Below the pieces are notes generated by a model. The model was not told the origin of the DNA and searched no databases. It saw nothing but the letters and a program-made list of their open reading frames with translations. Below are positions 26,099 to 34,875 of a stretch of DNA of 64,000 nucleotides, one piece after another. Each line of letters begins with the position of its first letter. Position 1 is the first letter of the stretch. The position numbers and the translations under genes were made by a program. The stretch comes from Mycobacterium sp. 852002-51057_SCH5723018 (GTDB lineage Bacteria > Actinomycetota > Actinomycetes > Mycobacteriales > Mycobacteriaceae), in contig NZ_LZIR01000081.1 in assembly GCF_001667035.1 (NCBI RefSeq), positions 62,001-126,000 on the forward strand, in the 5' to 3' direction.

Positions 26099-27715
26099 TC
26101 ACGCCCCGCGGCCGAACTGTTCGGCCACCGCCCGGCGATCGAGCGAGCCTTTCGCAGTATGCGGCAGCGCGCTGGCCTCCTCGAAGGCGGCCGGCACCTC
26201 GAAGGCCGCCAGCCGCTCGCGGCAGAACACCGCCAGCTCGCCTGGGGTCGGCGCGGGCGCCTTGCGGGGCACGATGACCGCGGCCACCGTCTCGCCGTAC
26301 ATCTTGTCGGGCAGACCGAACACGGCCACCTCCAAGACGTTGGGGTGGCTGGCCAGCACGCCCTCGACGTGCTCCGGCGAAATCTTTTCCCCGCCGCGGT
26401 TGATCAGTTCCTTGATCCGGCCGCGGATGGTCAGATCGCCGGCCGCCGAGAGCGACCCGAGGTCGCCCGTGCGCAGCCATCCGTCGGTGAAGTTGGCGGC
26501 CGTGATCGCCGGGTCACCGAGGTAGCCGCGCACCACGGTGGGGCCGCGCAGCCATACCTCCCCGACGCCCTCCGCGGGTAGCGGCTGGCCGTCGGGTCCT
26601 ACGATCCGGATGTCGGGCCCGGTCGACCGCCCGACCAGACCCGGTGTGGCAGCGGCATTTTCACCGTGGCCGACGCTGGTAGTGGCGACCTGATGGGTCG
26701 CCTCCGTCATGCCGAAGGCAGACACCACCGGCGCCGAAAAGGCGGCGCGCAACGCCTGGGCCGTTTCCGCGGTGAGCGGCGCGCTGCAGCTGCGGATGAA
26801 GCGCAGCGCGGTCCGACCGTTGGGCGGTTGCTCGGTCTCGGCGCGGTCCAACAGGATCTGGTGAATGGTCGGGACGGCGGTGTACCAAGTGGCCCGCACC
26901 GCGGCGATGTCGTCCCAGAACGTGTGCGCCGAGAACCGCCGACGGGCGGGCAGCAGCACCGTCCCTCCGGATGCCAGGGTGGCAAGCAGTCCGGCGATGA
27001 GCCCGTGACCGTGATAGAGCGGCATCACCGCGACCGGCGCGTCCCGCGGCCCGAGCCCATAGCCGGCGATGACGGCCCGCACGGAGCCGGCGATGTTTTG
27101 GTGGGTCCAGGGGACCATCTTCGGGACACCGGTGGTTCCGCCGGTGAACATGATCATCGCGTCGCCGTCGCGCAGCCCCTCGGGGGCCGAAACGCCTTGC
27201 GCGGGCGGCGTCGCGGCGTCCACGGACACCTCGACGGCACGCTCGTGTGAGCCTCCGTCGCGGCCGACGGTCACTGCGATCGGCCAGCACCGCAGCGCCG
27301 GTTCGCGCCGGTCGTCGTGCCCCTCACCGTCGACGAGCACCACCCGCGCCCCCGCCGCCTCGACCCGGGTGCGCTGTTCGCTGACAGGCAGGGCCGGGTC
27401 CAGCGGGACTACGATCAGCTCCGCCCGTGATGCCGCCAACAAAGCGACGACGAATTCGGCGTTGCTACCGGCACGCAGCCCGACCCGCTCGCCCGGCAGC
27501 AGGCCTCCCTTCCGCAGCTGTTTGGCCACCTGGTCGGCCAGTCGGGCGAGGTCGCCGTAGCTGACCGGTGTGCGATCGGAGCTCACCACCAGCGCGGGCG
27601 CCGAAGGCTGGCCGCCCGCCGCCGCGACAAGGTCGGCGATGCGCGGGCTTTGGCTCCCCGCCGGTGTCCCCTGCGATTCAACGGCCTCGCGGCCGGTGGA
27701 CGAATCAGTGCTCAT
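26099..27715 (-). CDS. fadD7: Acyl-CoA synthetase, probable oxalate-CoA ligase
   Basis: A 538-residue AMP-forming ligase. The nucleotide loop is IMFTGGTTGVPKM, the A5 motif AFGMTEATHQ, and the hinge/A8 region GDLGSLSAAGDLTIRGRIKE, with the catalytic Lys near the end (TAKGSLDRRAV). It matches M. tuberculosis FadD7. Pairing with oxalyl-CoA decarboxylase across a shared promoter supports an oxalate-CoA ligase role like plant AAE3; that function is inference. AAGGAG precedes the ATG at 27715. Confidence 0.9.
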   Translation of the reverse strand: MSTDSSTGREAVESQGTPAGSQSPRIADLVAAAGGQPSAPALVVSSDRTPVSYGDLARLADQVAKQLRKGGLLPGERVGLRAGSNAEFVVALLAASRAELIVVPLDPALPVSEQRTRVEAAGARVVLVDGEGHDDRREPALRCWPIAVTVGRDGGSHERAVEVSVDAATPPAQGVSAPEGLRDGDAMIMFTGGTTGVPKMVPWTHQNIAGSVRAVIAGYGLGPRDAPVAVMPLYHGHGLIAGLLATLASGGTVLLPARRRFSAHTFWDDIAAVRATWYTAVPTIHQILLDRAETEQPPNGRTALRFIRSCSAPLTAETAQALRAAFSAPVVSAFGMTEATHQVATTSVGHGENAAATPGLVGRSTGPDIRIVGPDGQPLPAEGVGEVWLRGPTVVRGYLGDPAITAANFTDGWLRTGDLGSLSAAGDLTIRGRIKELINRGGEKISPEHVEGVLASHPNVLEVAVFGLPDKMYGETVAAVIVPRKAPAPTPGELAVFCRERLAAFEVPAAFEEASALPHTAKGSLDRRAVAEQFGRGA

Positions 27716-27799
27716 CGCGGCGCTCCTTCCGTCGTCACGAAAGCTCATGCTCGCACCATGCCGCGTCAGCGTCGCTTCAGTCCAATACCGATCCGCTCA

Positions 27800-27826
27800 C
27801 TATCGATAATCGGCGACTATCGATAG
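27800..27826. promoter_or_regulatory. Twin-palindrome operator between fadD7 and oxcA
   Basis: CTATCGATA (27800-27808) and TATCGATAG (27818-27826) are perfect inverted arms with a 9-base spacer. Each arm carries the self-complementary TATCGATA, and the two are 17 bases apart. ATA-N9-TAT at the centre fits a LysR-type box. The divergent position and the nearby oxyS gene make OxyS the likely ligand-responsive binder. Confidence 0.6.
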
Positions 27827-27935
27827 ACCGCGTGAATGGCTGCATAGCGGCTTAGTCTTGGACACCTGCGGGCACCGGGACCACAGTGATGACCAAGGCA
27901 AGCACTGCCCCACCTGCAGAGGAGGAGTCGCCACC

Positions 27936-29675
27936 ATGAACACAGTTTCGGCATCTCCCGGTGAAGCGATTCGCTTGACCGACGGCTTCCACCTCGTCGT
28001 GGATGCGCTCAAGGCCAACGACATCAACACCATCTATGGAATCGTCGGCATCCCGATCACCGACCTCGCCCGCACCGCGCAGGCGTCGGGCATCCGCTAT
28101 ATCGGCTTCCGGCAGGAGACGTCGGCCGGCAACGCGGCCGCCGCCGCCGGGTTTCTCACGGGCCGGCCCGGCGTGTGCCTGACGACATCCGGCCCCGGCT
28201 TCCTCAACGGCCTGCCGGCGCTGGCCAACGCCACCGCCAATTGTTTTCCGGTGATCCAGATCTCGGGCTCCAGCAATCGGGCGATGGTGGACCTGCAGCG
28301 GGGTGACTACCAGGACATCGACCAGCTCGGCGCCGCAAGGCCTTTCACGAAGGCGGCGTATCGGATCGGCCGCGCCGAGGACATCGGGCGCGGCGTGGCG
28401 CGCGCCATTCGCACCGCGGTCTCCGGGCGACCCGGCGGTGTGTACCTCGATATCCCCGGTGAAGTCCTGGGCCAGGCGATGGACGCTTCGGCCGCGGCGG
28501 CCACCGTCTGGCGAGTCGTCGACCCCGCGCCGCGGCAGCTGCCCGCGCCGGAGGCGGTCGCTCGCGCGCTCGACGCGCTCGGCCGGGCGCAGCGCCCGCT
28601 GATCGTGCTGGGCAAGGGCGCCGCCTATGCGCAGGCCGACGGCGTGATTCGGAAATTCGTGGAGCAGACCGGCATTCCGTTCCTGCCCATGTCGATGGCC
28701 AAGGGTGTGCTGCCGGACTCGCACCCGCAGTCGGTCGCGGCCGCGCGCTCTCTGGCGATCGCGCGCGCCGACGCGGTGTTGCTGCTCGGCGCCCGGCTGA
28801 ACTGGCTGCTCGGCCACGGGGAGTCACCGCAGTGGTCGGCCGATGCCAAGTTCATCCAAGTCGACGTCGCGGCGTCGGAGTTCGACAGCAACCAGCCAAT
28901 CGCGGCACCGCTGGCCGGCGACATCGGCTCGGTGCTGGCCGCACTATGCGACGCGGTGGCCACCCATCCGATCGCCGCGCCCGCGGCATGGACGGACGAG
29001 CTGGCCGACCGCAAGGCCCGCAACGATGCCAAGATGCGCCAGCGGCTGGCCGAAGACCCGTACCCCATGCGGTTTTACAACGCGCTGGGCGCCATTCGCG
29101 CTGTGCTGCAGGACAACCCGGACGTGTACGTGGTCAACGAGGGCGCCAACGCGCTGGACCTGGCCCGCAACGTCATCGAGATGGAATTGCCCCGGCACCG
29201 GCTGGACACCGGAACCTGGGGCGTGATGGGTATCGGTATGGGCTACGCGATTGCTGCCGCGGTCGAAACCGGCAAGCCGGTGGTCGCGATTGAGGGCGAC
29301 AGCGCATTCGGCTTCAGCGGCATGGAAATCGAAACGATCTGCCGCTACCGGCTGCCGGTGACCGCCGTCATCCTCAACAACGGCGGCGTCTATCGCGGCG
29401 ATGAAGCACCGGCCGGAAGCGATCCGGCGCCCACGGTGCTCAACGCGCGGGCGCGTCACGAGCTGCTCGCGGAGGCGTTTGGCGGCAAGGGATATCACGT
29501 GAGGCGCCCGTCGGAGCTGCGGTCGGCGCTGGCCGAAGCGATCGCCGCCCGCGCCCCGTCGATCATCGACTGCCAGCTCGACCCGGCGGCCGGAGTGGAA
29601 AGCGGGCATCTGGCGAGCCTGAATCCGACCAGTGCCGCCGCACCGTCGCCGGCGGCGCTCAACGCCGGCGGGTAA
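27936..29675 (+). CDS. oxcA: Oxalyl-CoA decarboxylase
   Basis: A 579-residue ThDP enzyme converting oxalyl-CoA to formyl-CoA and CO2, matching M. tuberculosis OxcA (Rv0118c). The cofactor-activating Glu is in FRQETSAGNAAAA. The ThDP-binding motif is GDSAFGFSGMEIE...LNNGGVYRG. The ADP/CoA-binding middle domain is present. GGAGGAG precedes the ATG at 27936; an upstream in-frame start would read through the promoter. Its 3' end overlaps the convergent oxyS gene by 17 bases. Confidence 0.93.
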   Translation: MNTVSASPGEAIRLTDGFHLVVDALKANDINTIYGIVGIPITDLARTAQASGIRYIGFRQETSAGNAAAAAGFLTGRPGVCLTTSGPGFLNGLPALANATANCFPVIQISGSSNRAMVDLQRGDYQDIDQLGAARPFTKAAYRIGRAEDIGRGVARAIRTAVSGRPGGVYLDIPGEVLGQAMDASAAAATVWRVVDPAPRQLPAPEAVARALDALGRAQRPLIVLGKGAAYAQADGVIRKFVEQTGIPFLPMSMAKGVLPDSHPQSVAAARSLAIARADAVLLLGARLNWLLGHGESPQWSADAKFIQVDVAASEFDSNQPIAAPLAGDIGSVLAALCDAVATHPIAAPAAWTDELADRKARNDAKMRQRLAEDPYPMRFYNALGAIRAVLQDNPDVYVVNEGANALDLARNVIEMELPRHRLDTGTWGVMGIGMGYAIAAAVETGKPVVAIEGDSAFGFSGMEIETICRYRLPVTAVILNNGGVYRGDEAPAGSDPAPTVLNARARHELLAEAFGGKGYHVRRPSELRSALAEAIAARAPSIIDCQLDPAAGVESGHLASLNPTSAAAPSPAALNAGG

Positions 29676-30591
29676 TGCCCAACAGCTGCGCGTCGAAGAA
29701 CTCGTTCAGCGCCAGCTGTTGCGCGGACGCCGTGAGCGCACGGGCGATTGGTGAGCCCGGCCCGCCGGAGTTGGTGGCCAGCGCTATTTCTGCCTGTACC
29801 ACCGGATCGACCATTTCGACCGCGCGGATGTCGGTGCCCAGCGGTGAGGTCCATAGCCACGTGTGCGGGACTATGCAGGCCCAGTTGCCGGTGGCGACCT
29901 GCGCCAATAACGAAGCGACGGAGTCGGTCTCGACTTGCGGCGTAACGCTGATGGCGTGGCGGCCGAAGGCTTTGTCAATGATCTGACGGTCCCGCATCTC
30001 GGCAGTGAGCAACGCCAAGGGCAATTGCGCGGCCTCCGGCCAAGTCAGCGTCGACGCGCCGGAGGGCAGCATGTCCGCCGAAGACAGCAGCACGTAGTGC
30101 TCCTCGTACAGCGGCACCAGGTTGATGTCGTGGCCGTCGTCGGGATCGATGTGCACGATGGCGGCGTCCAGGTCGAACTCGCGCAGGCGCCGGTACAGCT
30201 CGGTGGCCGCCAGCCGGGAAAGGATCTGCACCTTCGCCAGCGGATGCTCCGAGCAGAACGCCGACAGGACCAGGGAGGCGGTCGTGGAGGCGGTCGGCAC
30301 CGTGCCTAGTCGAAGCGTTCCCGTGATGCCGGACCGCACGGCGTGCACCTCGGCCTTGAACGCGTCGTGCTCGGCGAGAATTCGCTTGGCCCACACCACC
30401 AATCGCTCCCCTTCGGGGGTGAGGCCCTCGAAGCTGTGCCCGCGGTTGATCAGTGTGACATTGAGCTCTCGTTCCAGCTTGGCGATCGCGGCGGACAGCG
30501 CGGGTTGGGAAACGTAGCACTTCTCGGCCGCCCTGGCGAAGTGGCGCTCCTGGGCGACCGCGACGAAGTACTCCAACTGACGGAAAAGCAC
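29659..30591 (-). CDS. oxyS: LysR family regulator OxyS
   Basis: A 310-residue LysR-type protein. The N-terminal HTH (HFARAAEKCYVSQPALSAAI) is followed by a two-lobed effector-binding domain, as in M. tuberculosis Rv0117. The GTG at 30591 is preceded by GAGGAGGAGCGGG, the same ribosome-site string found in the 52-bp repeat. OxyS is described as affecting oxidative-stress genes such as katG; here the neighbouring oxalate genes and their twin palindrome suggest local control as well. Confidence 0.9.
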   Translation of the reverse strand: MLFRQLEYFVAVAQERHFARAAEKCYVSQPALSAAIAKLERELNVTLINRGHSFEGLTPEGERLVVWAKRILAEHDAFKAEVHAVRSGITGTLRLGTVPTASTTASLVLSAFCSEHPLAKVQILSRLAATELYRRLREFDLDAAIVHIDPDDGHDINLVPLYEEHYVLLSSADMLPSGASTLTWPEAAQLPLALLTAEMRDRQIIDKAFGRHAISVTPQVETDSVASLLAQVATGNWACIVPHTWLWTSPLGTDIRAVEMVDPVVQAEIALATNSGGPGSPIARALTASAQQLALNEFFDAQLLGITRRR

Positions 30592-30642
30592 CCCGCTCCT
30601 CCTCGGCCTCCGGGTCCCGATCCCGCTGAGGCTAACGCGTCG

Positions 30643-31293
30643 CTAGGACGCCAGCCAATCCGGTGTCTGTGACGATCCCAGGACGTCCACCCCGATGCCG
30701 CGCCATTCTCGAACGCCCCGCTCATACAAGCCGGAGATCGCATCGGAAACCAGCAGGAGCCGGAAGTCGCGTTCGGACGCTTCGCAGATCGACGTACAAG
30801 GGCAGGTCGGGAAGTCGCATCCCGCGAAAACCAAGGTGTCGCTGCCGCTTTGGCGAAGGTGCGGCTCAATGCCGGTGCGGTAGAAGGCACCCCATCTCGG
30901 CTTACATCACGTGCTCGGCAGGTCCGATCTGCTGGCATCCGCCGGCCAGCAACAATTCGTAGTCCAGTTCATCAGCGCGGGGCAACACTTCCGCGGCGAT
31001 CTGCGAACCGGCGCTGCCCGGCAGCGCAATTCGCGCACCCCGCTCTATCGAGCGGCGGCGCACCAAGCCGACGTTCGACCCATCGGCCCGGTGCAGGCGG
31101 ATTGCGTGCACAGGGAAGCCCCCGCTGCCGGAAGGCCGCCGCCAGCCGGGCCATCGCGGGATCGCGGCGTAGGTGCCCTCGACCGGCATGGCGGCATCGC
31201 CACCCGGCATGTCCACGAAATCGCGCTGCAGTCGATCAGCACCAATGCGGCCGAACCCGCCGATGGACGAATGCAGGGATCGTTTGCGGTCAT
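30643..31293 (-). pseudogene. Isochorismatase-family cysteine hydrolase, frameshifted
   Basis: The gene can be read from ATG 31293 (after AAGGAA) to 30643 only by changing frame four times. Segments in order are AGSAALVLIDC, QRDFVDMPGGDAAMPVEGTY, MARLAAAFRQRGLP, VHAIRLHRADGSNVGLVRRR through AGGCQQIGPAEHVM, then after a TAA, AGCDFPTCPCTSICEASER to the end. Each break is explained by loss of 1-2 bases (about 31230, 31155, 31120 and 30903). The family active-site Asp region and the AGCDFPTC cysteine remain. No equivalent lies between oxyS and ldtA in M. tuberculosis as I recall it. Confidence 0.75.
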
Positions 31294-31379
31294 GTCTGTT
31301 CCTTGCCGGCTCCCGTGGCGGGATCGGACGCAACCGGTGGTCGGATCGTTACCGGGGCGAGTCGAAAAAGCAGCCAAAT

Positions 31380-31403
31380 GTTTGCTGAAAGCCGTAATGG
31401 GTA
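31380..31403 (+). promoter_or_regulatory. SigF promoter upstream of ldtA
   Basis: GTTT (31380-31383), 15 bases, then GGGTA (31399-31403) is an exact SigF core match. It gives a leader of about 45-50 bases to the ldtA ATG at 31458. Confidence 0.65.
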
Positions 31404-31457
31404 GACAGGCAGTAGAATACCGTTGTGTTGACTGCACCATCGCGAAGGGTGAGGGCC

Positions 31458-32213
31458 ATGCGCCGAGCGGTTCGTTGTCTATTCGTGATGATGGTTTTTG
31501 CCGGCATGGCCGCGTTGGGTAGCGGCACCCGTAGCCTGGCCGCCGTCCCGCTACCCGAGCCATTCCCCGGAGTTGCCGCGGTTTTGCCCGCTAGCGGAGC
31601 GGTGGTGGGCGTGGCGCACCCGGTCGTCGTCACCTTCCGCGCGCCGGTGACCGATCGCGTCGGCGCCGAACGGACCATCCACGTCACGTCGCCCAGTAAT
31701 ATGCCGGGACACTTCGAGTGGGTCGAGAACAATGTCGTGCAGTGGGTTCCGAACCACTACTGGCCCGCGCACTCGCACGTTTCGGTTGGGGTGCAGGCCC
31801 TGACCACGGGTTTTGAGACCGGTGACGCGCTACTCGGTGTCGCCAGCCTGTCCGAGCACACGTTCACCGTCAGCAGAAACGGAGAGGTTCTTCGCACCAT
31901 GCCGGCGTCGATGGGCAAGCCCAGCCGTCCGACGCCGATCGGCAGCTTCACCGCCCTGGAAAAGGACCGCACCGTGGTGATGGACTCGCGCACTATCGGT
32001 ATCCCGCTGAGTTCACCCGAGGGATACAAGATCACCGCGTCGTACGCGGTGCGGATCACCAACAGCGGCGTCTACGTGCACTCGGCCCCCTGGTCGGTTG
32101 ACTCGCAGGGCCACGCCAACGTCAGTCACGGATGCATCAACCTGAGCCCGGACAACGCGGCCTGGTACTTCAACCAGGTGAACGTCGGCGATCCCGTCGA
32201 GGTCGTGGCCTGA
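31458..32213 (+). CDS. ldtA: L,D-transpeptidase (LdtMt1-like)
   Basis: A 251-residue periplasmic enzyme forming 3-3 peptidoglycan crosslinks, equal in length to M. tuberculosis LdtA (Rv0116c). A signal segment is followed by an Ig-like domain and the YkuD catalytic domain with HSAPW and SHGCINLSPDNA; the nucleophile is Cys226. The ATG at 31458 (MRRAV) is preferred to the upstream GTG at 31425 by homology and a GAGGG site. The SigF promoter upstream fits a stationary-phase or stress role. Confidence 0.93.
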   Translation: MRRAVRCLFVMMVFAGMAALGSGTRSLAAVPLPEPFPGVAAVLPASGAVVGVAHPVVVTFRAPVTDRVGAERTIHVTSPSNMPGHFEWVENNVVQWVPNHYWPAHSHVSVGVQALTTGFETGDALLGVASLSEHTFTVSRNGEVLRTMPASMGKPSRPTPIGSFTALEKDRTVVMDSRTIGIPLSSPEGYKITASYAVRITNSGVYVHSAPWSVDSQGHANVSHGCINLSPDNAAWYFNQVNVGDPVEVVA

Positions 32214-32248
32214 CCCGCTGCCTGGTGCACCCCTCCGCCGGCGTCGAC

Positions 32249-32283
32249 TTGTTGTGCAATTCCGCGACATTCGGGCACGACAA
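32249..32283. terminator. Possible terminator between ldtA and the lipoprotein gene
   Basis: TTGTTGTGC (32249-32257) pairs with GCACGACAA (32275-32283) with one G-T pair, loop 17 bases, between two convergent stops. There is no clear T tract. Confidence 0.35.
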
Positions 32284-32335
32284 CTCCACGTTCGGCTCAC
32301 GTTGAGAGACAAGACAATCCGCCCCCGCCCGCGAC

Positions 32336-32962
32336 CTAGCCGGGCAACCCGTTCTTGATGGCTGCGGCTTGCTTGCGCCCGATGTCGGTCGCCACGGCGG
32401 GATCGATCGGATCGTTGGGCGCGCTGTCGAATTCGAGATTGACCAGCGCCTTGCCCTGGGTGAACAACATCACCGTAACCGCTTGCGAATTGTCCGGCGA
32501 ATTACCGGAAATCATCGACCCGTTGGAACCTACATCCACCGGCTGCCAGGCACCGGTGACCTTCCCGCGGTAATTGGCCTTGGTGTTCTCCAGGCCGGCC
32601 ACCGCGGCAGCGGGATCGGCCACGATCAAGATCGTGTCCCCGATGCGGCGGCTGTTGTCGGCACTGGCGAAAAGCTGCGCAACGCCCGCCGCATTATTGG
32701 GGTTCAGCACCGGCGGCTGCGGGGTGGTGAGATCCCCGCCGATATCGCTGGGCTTGATCAGCAACGAGCTGTAGTCGGTGGGTTGTCCCGGCGACGGGCT
32801 CGTCACCGCGCTCGAGCCGGCGGATGACGAGGTGGCGCTCGAGGATGTCGTCGAGGACGTCGATGAGGAGGTGTTGTGGTCGTCGCCGCAGCCGGTGGTC
32901 GCGGTGCCCACCACAATGGTGGCGACCGCCCAGCCGGCGACGGTGATCCGCGTGAGCTCCAT
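32336..32962 (-). CDS. Putative lipoprotein
   Basis: A 208-residue secreted protein. The signal peptide ends in the lipobox TATTGC with lipidation Cys25. A Ser/Thr-rich linker (about 29-60) leads to a globular domain beginning YSSLLIKPSDIGGDL. This domain, with its VTVMLFTQGKALVNLEF strand, resembles the sensor-type domains of mycobacterial Lpq lipoproteins, but no specific family was recognised. It is anchored to the outer face of the membrane. Confidence 0.75.
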   Translation of the reverse strand: MELTRITVAGWAVATIVVGTATTGCGDDHNTSSSTSSTTSSSATSSSAGSSAVTSPSPGQPTDYSSLLIKPSDIGGDLTTPQPPVLNPNNAAGVAQLFASADNSRRIGDTILIVADPAAAVAGLENTKANYRGKVTGAWQPVDVGSNGSMISGNSPDNSQAVTVMLFTQGKALVNLEFDSAPNDPIDPAVATDIGRKQAAAIKNGLPG

Positions 32963-33115
32963 GGGATTCCTTCCACGTCAATGCACAGTTCCGCCGCGGC
33001 GCCTGACGCTACTGCGAAATGCCGACCCGGACAAGGCCGGCGCCGGGAACATGCCCGCCGGTCGGTGCCTATGCTGGCGTTGCGGCAGGGCGAGTTGCGG
33101 GGTGAGGAGTGCACG

Positions 33116-34060
33116 ATGGTGGGTGCGGCGGCGCGTGCGGTGCGGTTCGACCGTTATGGGGACAGTGACGTGTTGTACGTGGCCGACGTCGACATGCCGT
33201 CGCCGGGCCCCGGTGAGGTGGTGGTCGAGGTCCGTGCGGCCGGCATCAACCCCGGCGAAGCTGCGATCCGCTCCGGGGCGATGCATCAGATGTTCCCTGC
33301 CACCTTTCCGTCCGGTGAGGGCAGCGACCTCGCGGGCATGGTGACCGCCGTAGGACCCGGGGTGACCGAGTTCCGCGTCGGCGACGAGGTCCTGGGCTTC
33401 AGCTTCCGCCGATCCAGTCACGCCACCCACACCGCCGTTCCGGTGGATCAACTGATCCGCAAGCCTCCCCAATTGAGTTGGGAAGTGGCCGGTTCGCTCT
33501 ATGTCGTCGGTGTGACGGCCTATGCTGCCGTCCGCGCGGTCGCGCCGCAACCGGGTGAGACGGTCGCCGTGTCGGCGGCCGCGGGCGGCGTCGGCGGCCT
33601 CGTTGTGCAACTGTTGGTGCCGCGCAAGGCACGAGTGCTCGGCATCGCAGGGCCGGGCAACGCCGACTGGCTGCGCGCGCATGGTGTCACCCCGATCGCC
33701 TACGGTGACGGCCTCGAGGCGCGGCTGCGCGAGGCGGCGCCGGACGGCATCGACGCGTTCATCGACCTGTTCGGCCCCGAGTACGTCCAGCTCGCCGTGG
33801 ATCTCGGCGTGGCGCCGGAGCGAATCGACACCATCATCTCGTTCCAGAAGGCGGGTGAAGTCGGCGCCAAGACGGAAGGCAGCGCCGACGCGTCGACTCC
33901 GGAAGTGCTTGCCGAGATGGCCGACCTGATCGTCACCGGCGCCATCGATTTCGAGATTGCAGCCACCTATCCGCTCGATCGGGTCGCCGACGCCTTCGAA
34001 GAGCTCGAAAAGCGGCACACCCGCGGCAAAATCGTGCTGTTGCCCCAAGGTTCGTTGTGA
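33116..34060 (+). CDS. MDR-family NADP-dependent oxidoreductase
   Basis: A 314-residue zinc-free medium-chain dehydrogenase/reductase of the quinone-reductase type. The GroES-like N-terminal part includes AGINPGEAAIRSGAM and PSGEGSDLAGMV. The Rossmann fold shows AAAGGVGGLVVQLL. Structural zinc cysteines are absent. GAGGAG lies just before the ATG at 33116; longer upstream readings run antisense through the lipoprotein gene. Substrate unknown. Confidence 0.86.
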   Translation: MVGAAARAVRFDRYGDSDVLYVADVDMPSPGPGEVVVEVRAAGINPGEAAIRSGAMHQMFPATFPSGEGSDLAGMVTAVGPGVTEFRVGDEVLGFSFRRSSHATHTAVPVDQLIRKPPQLSWEVAGSLYVVGVTAYAAVRAVAPQPGETVAVSAAAGGVGGLVVQLLVPRKARVLGIAGPGNADWLRAHGVTPIAYGDGLEARLREAAPDGIDAFIDLFGPEYVQLAVDLGVAPERIDTIISFQKAGEVGAKTEGSADASTPEVLAEMADLIVTGAIDFEIAATYPLDRVADAFEELEKRHTRGKIVLLPQGSL

Positions 34061-34213
34061 GCTTGCCTGGCCGACTATGACGGTGGCCGCGCGCCGCCCG
34101 ACGGCACAGGGACCCGGTGCCCATCAAACTCGTTTCATCAACGAGACGTGCACCACAGCGCGCACTTCGGCGCCGCCGAACACGGCCCGGGGCAAGGGCC
34201 TACCCTCGAGGGC

Positions 34214-34873
34214 ATGGCCATAACTCTGCAGGATCCCAGGGTCTCGACCGTCCTCGACCGGATGTATACCGAAGCGAAGAACCAGATGTCGCGGCTGCGC
34301 GAGAGGCATGGCGACTTCGACCGGCCGATGAGTGCGAAGGAGCGTGCCGACGCCATGAGCGAGTTCTACATCCCGGTAACACCCGAGGCCGGGCGCCTGC
34401 TGTATTCGTTGGTGCGGGCGACCCGCCCGACCACGGTGGTGGAATTCGGGATGTCGTTCGGCATCTCGGCCCTTCATCTGGCGGCGGCGGTGCGAGACAA
34501 CGGCGCGGGCCGCGTGGTGACCACCGAGCTGAACGCCGACAAGATCAGCGCGGCCAAGCAAACATTCGCCGACACCGGTCTGGCCGATGTGATCACCGTC
34601 CTGGAAGGGGACGCCTTGTCCACGCTGGCCGGCTTCGACGGACCGGTCGAGTTCGTCCTGCTCGACGGCTGGAAGGATCTCTACCTACCGGTGATCGAGC
34701 TGCTCGAACCGCGCCTGTCGACGGGCGCGTTGGTGGTCGCCGACAACACCAGCGCCGCCGACACCCAGCCCTATCTCGACCGGGTGCGCAACCCCGACAA
34801 CGGCTACGTGAGCTTCAACTTCCTGGTCCGCGAAAGCGACAGCATGGAAATCAGCTGCCGCGCAGGCGATTAG
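34214..34873 (+). CDS. SAM-dependent O-methyltransferase
   Basis: A 219-residue class I methyltransferase of the CCoAOMT-like group. The SAM-binding loop is VVEFGMSFGISALHLA, with the acidic TTELNADK and the EGDALSTL / VLLDGWKDLY motifs downstream. The ATG at 34214 (MAITLQD) is preferred because the 22 residues before it look non-coding. It ends 2 bases from the convergent acyltransferase stop (TAG-CC-CTA). Confidence 0.85.
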   Translation: MAITLQDPRVSTVLDRMYTEAKNQMSRLRERHGDFDRPMSAKERADAMSEFYIPVTPEAGRLLYSLVRATRPTTVVEFGMSFGISALHLAAAVRDNGAGRVVTTELNADKISAAKQTFADTGLADVITVLEGDALSTLAGFDGPVEFVLLDGWKDLYLPVIELLEPRLSTGALVVADNTSAADTQPYLDRVRNPDNGYVSFNFLVRESDSMEISCRAGD

Positions 34874-34875
34874 CC

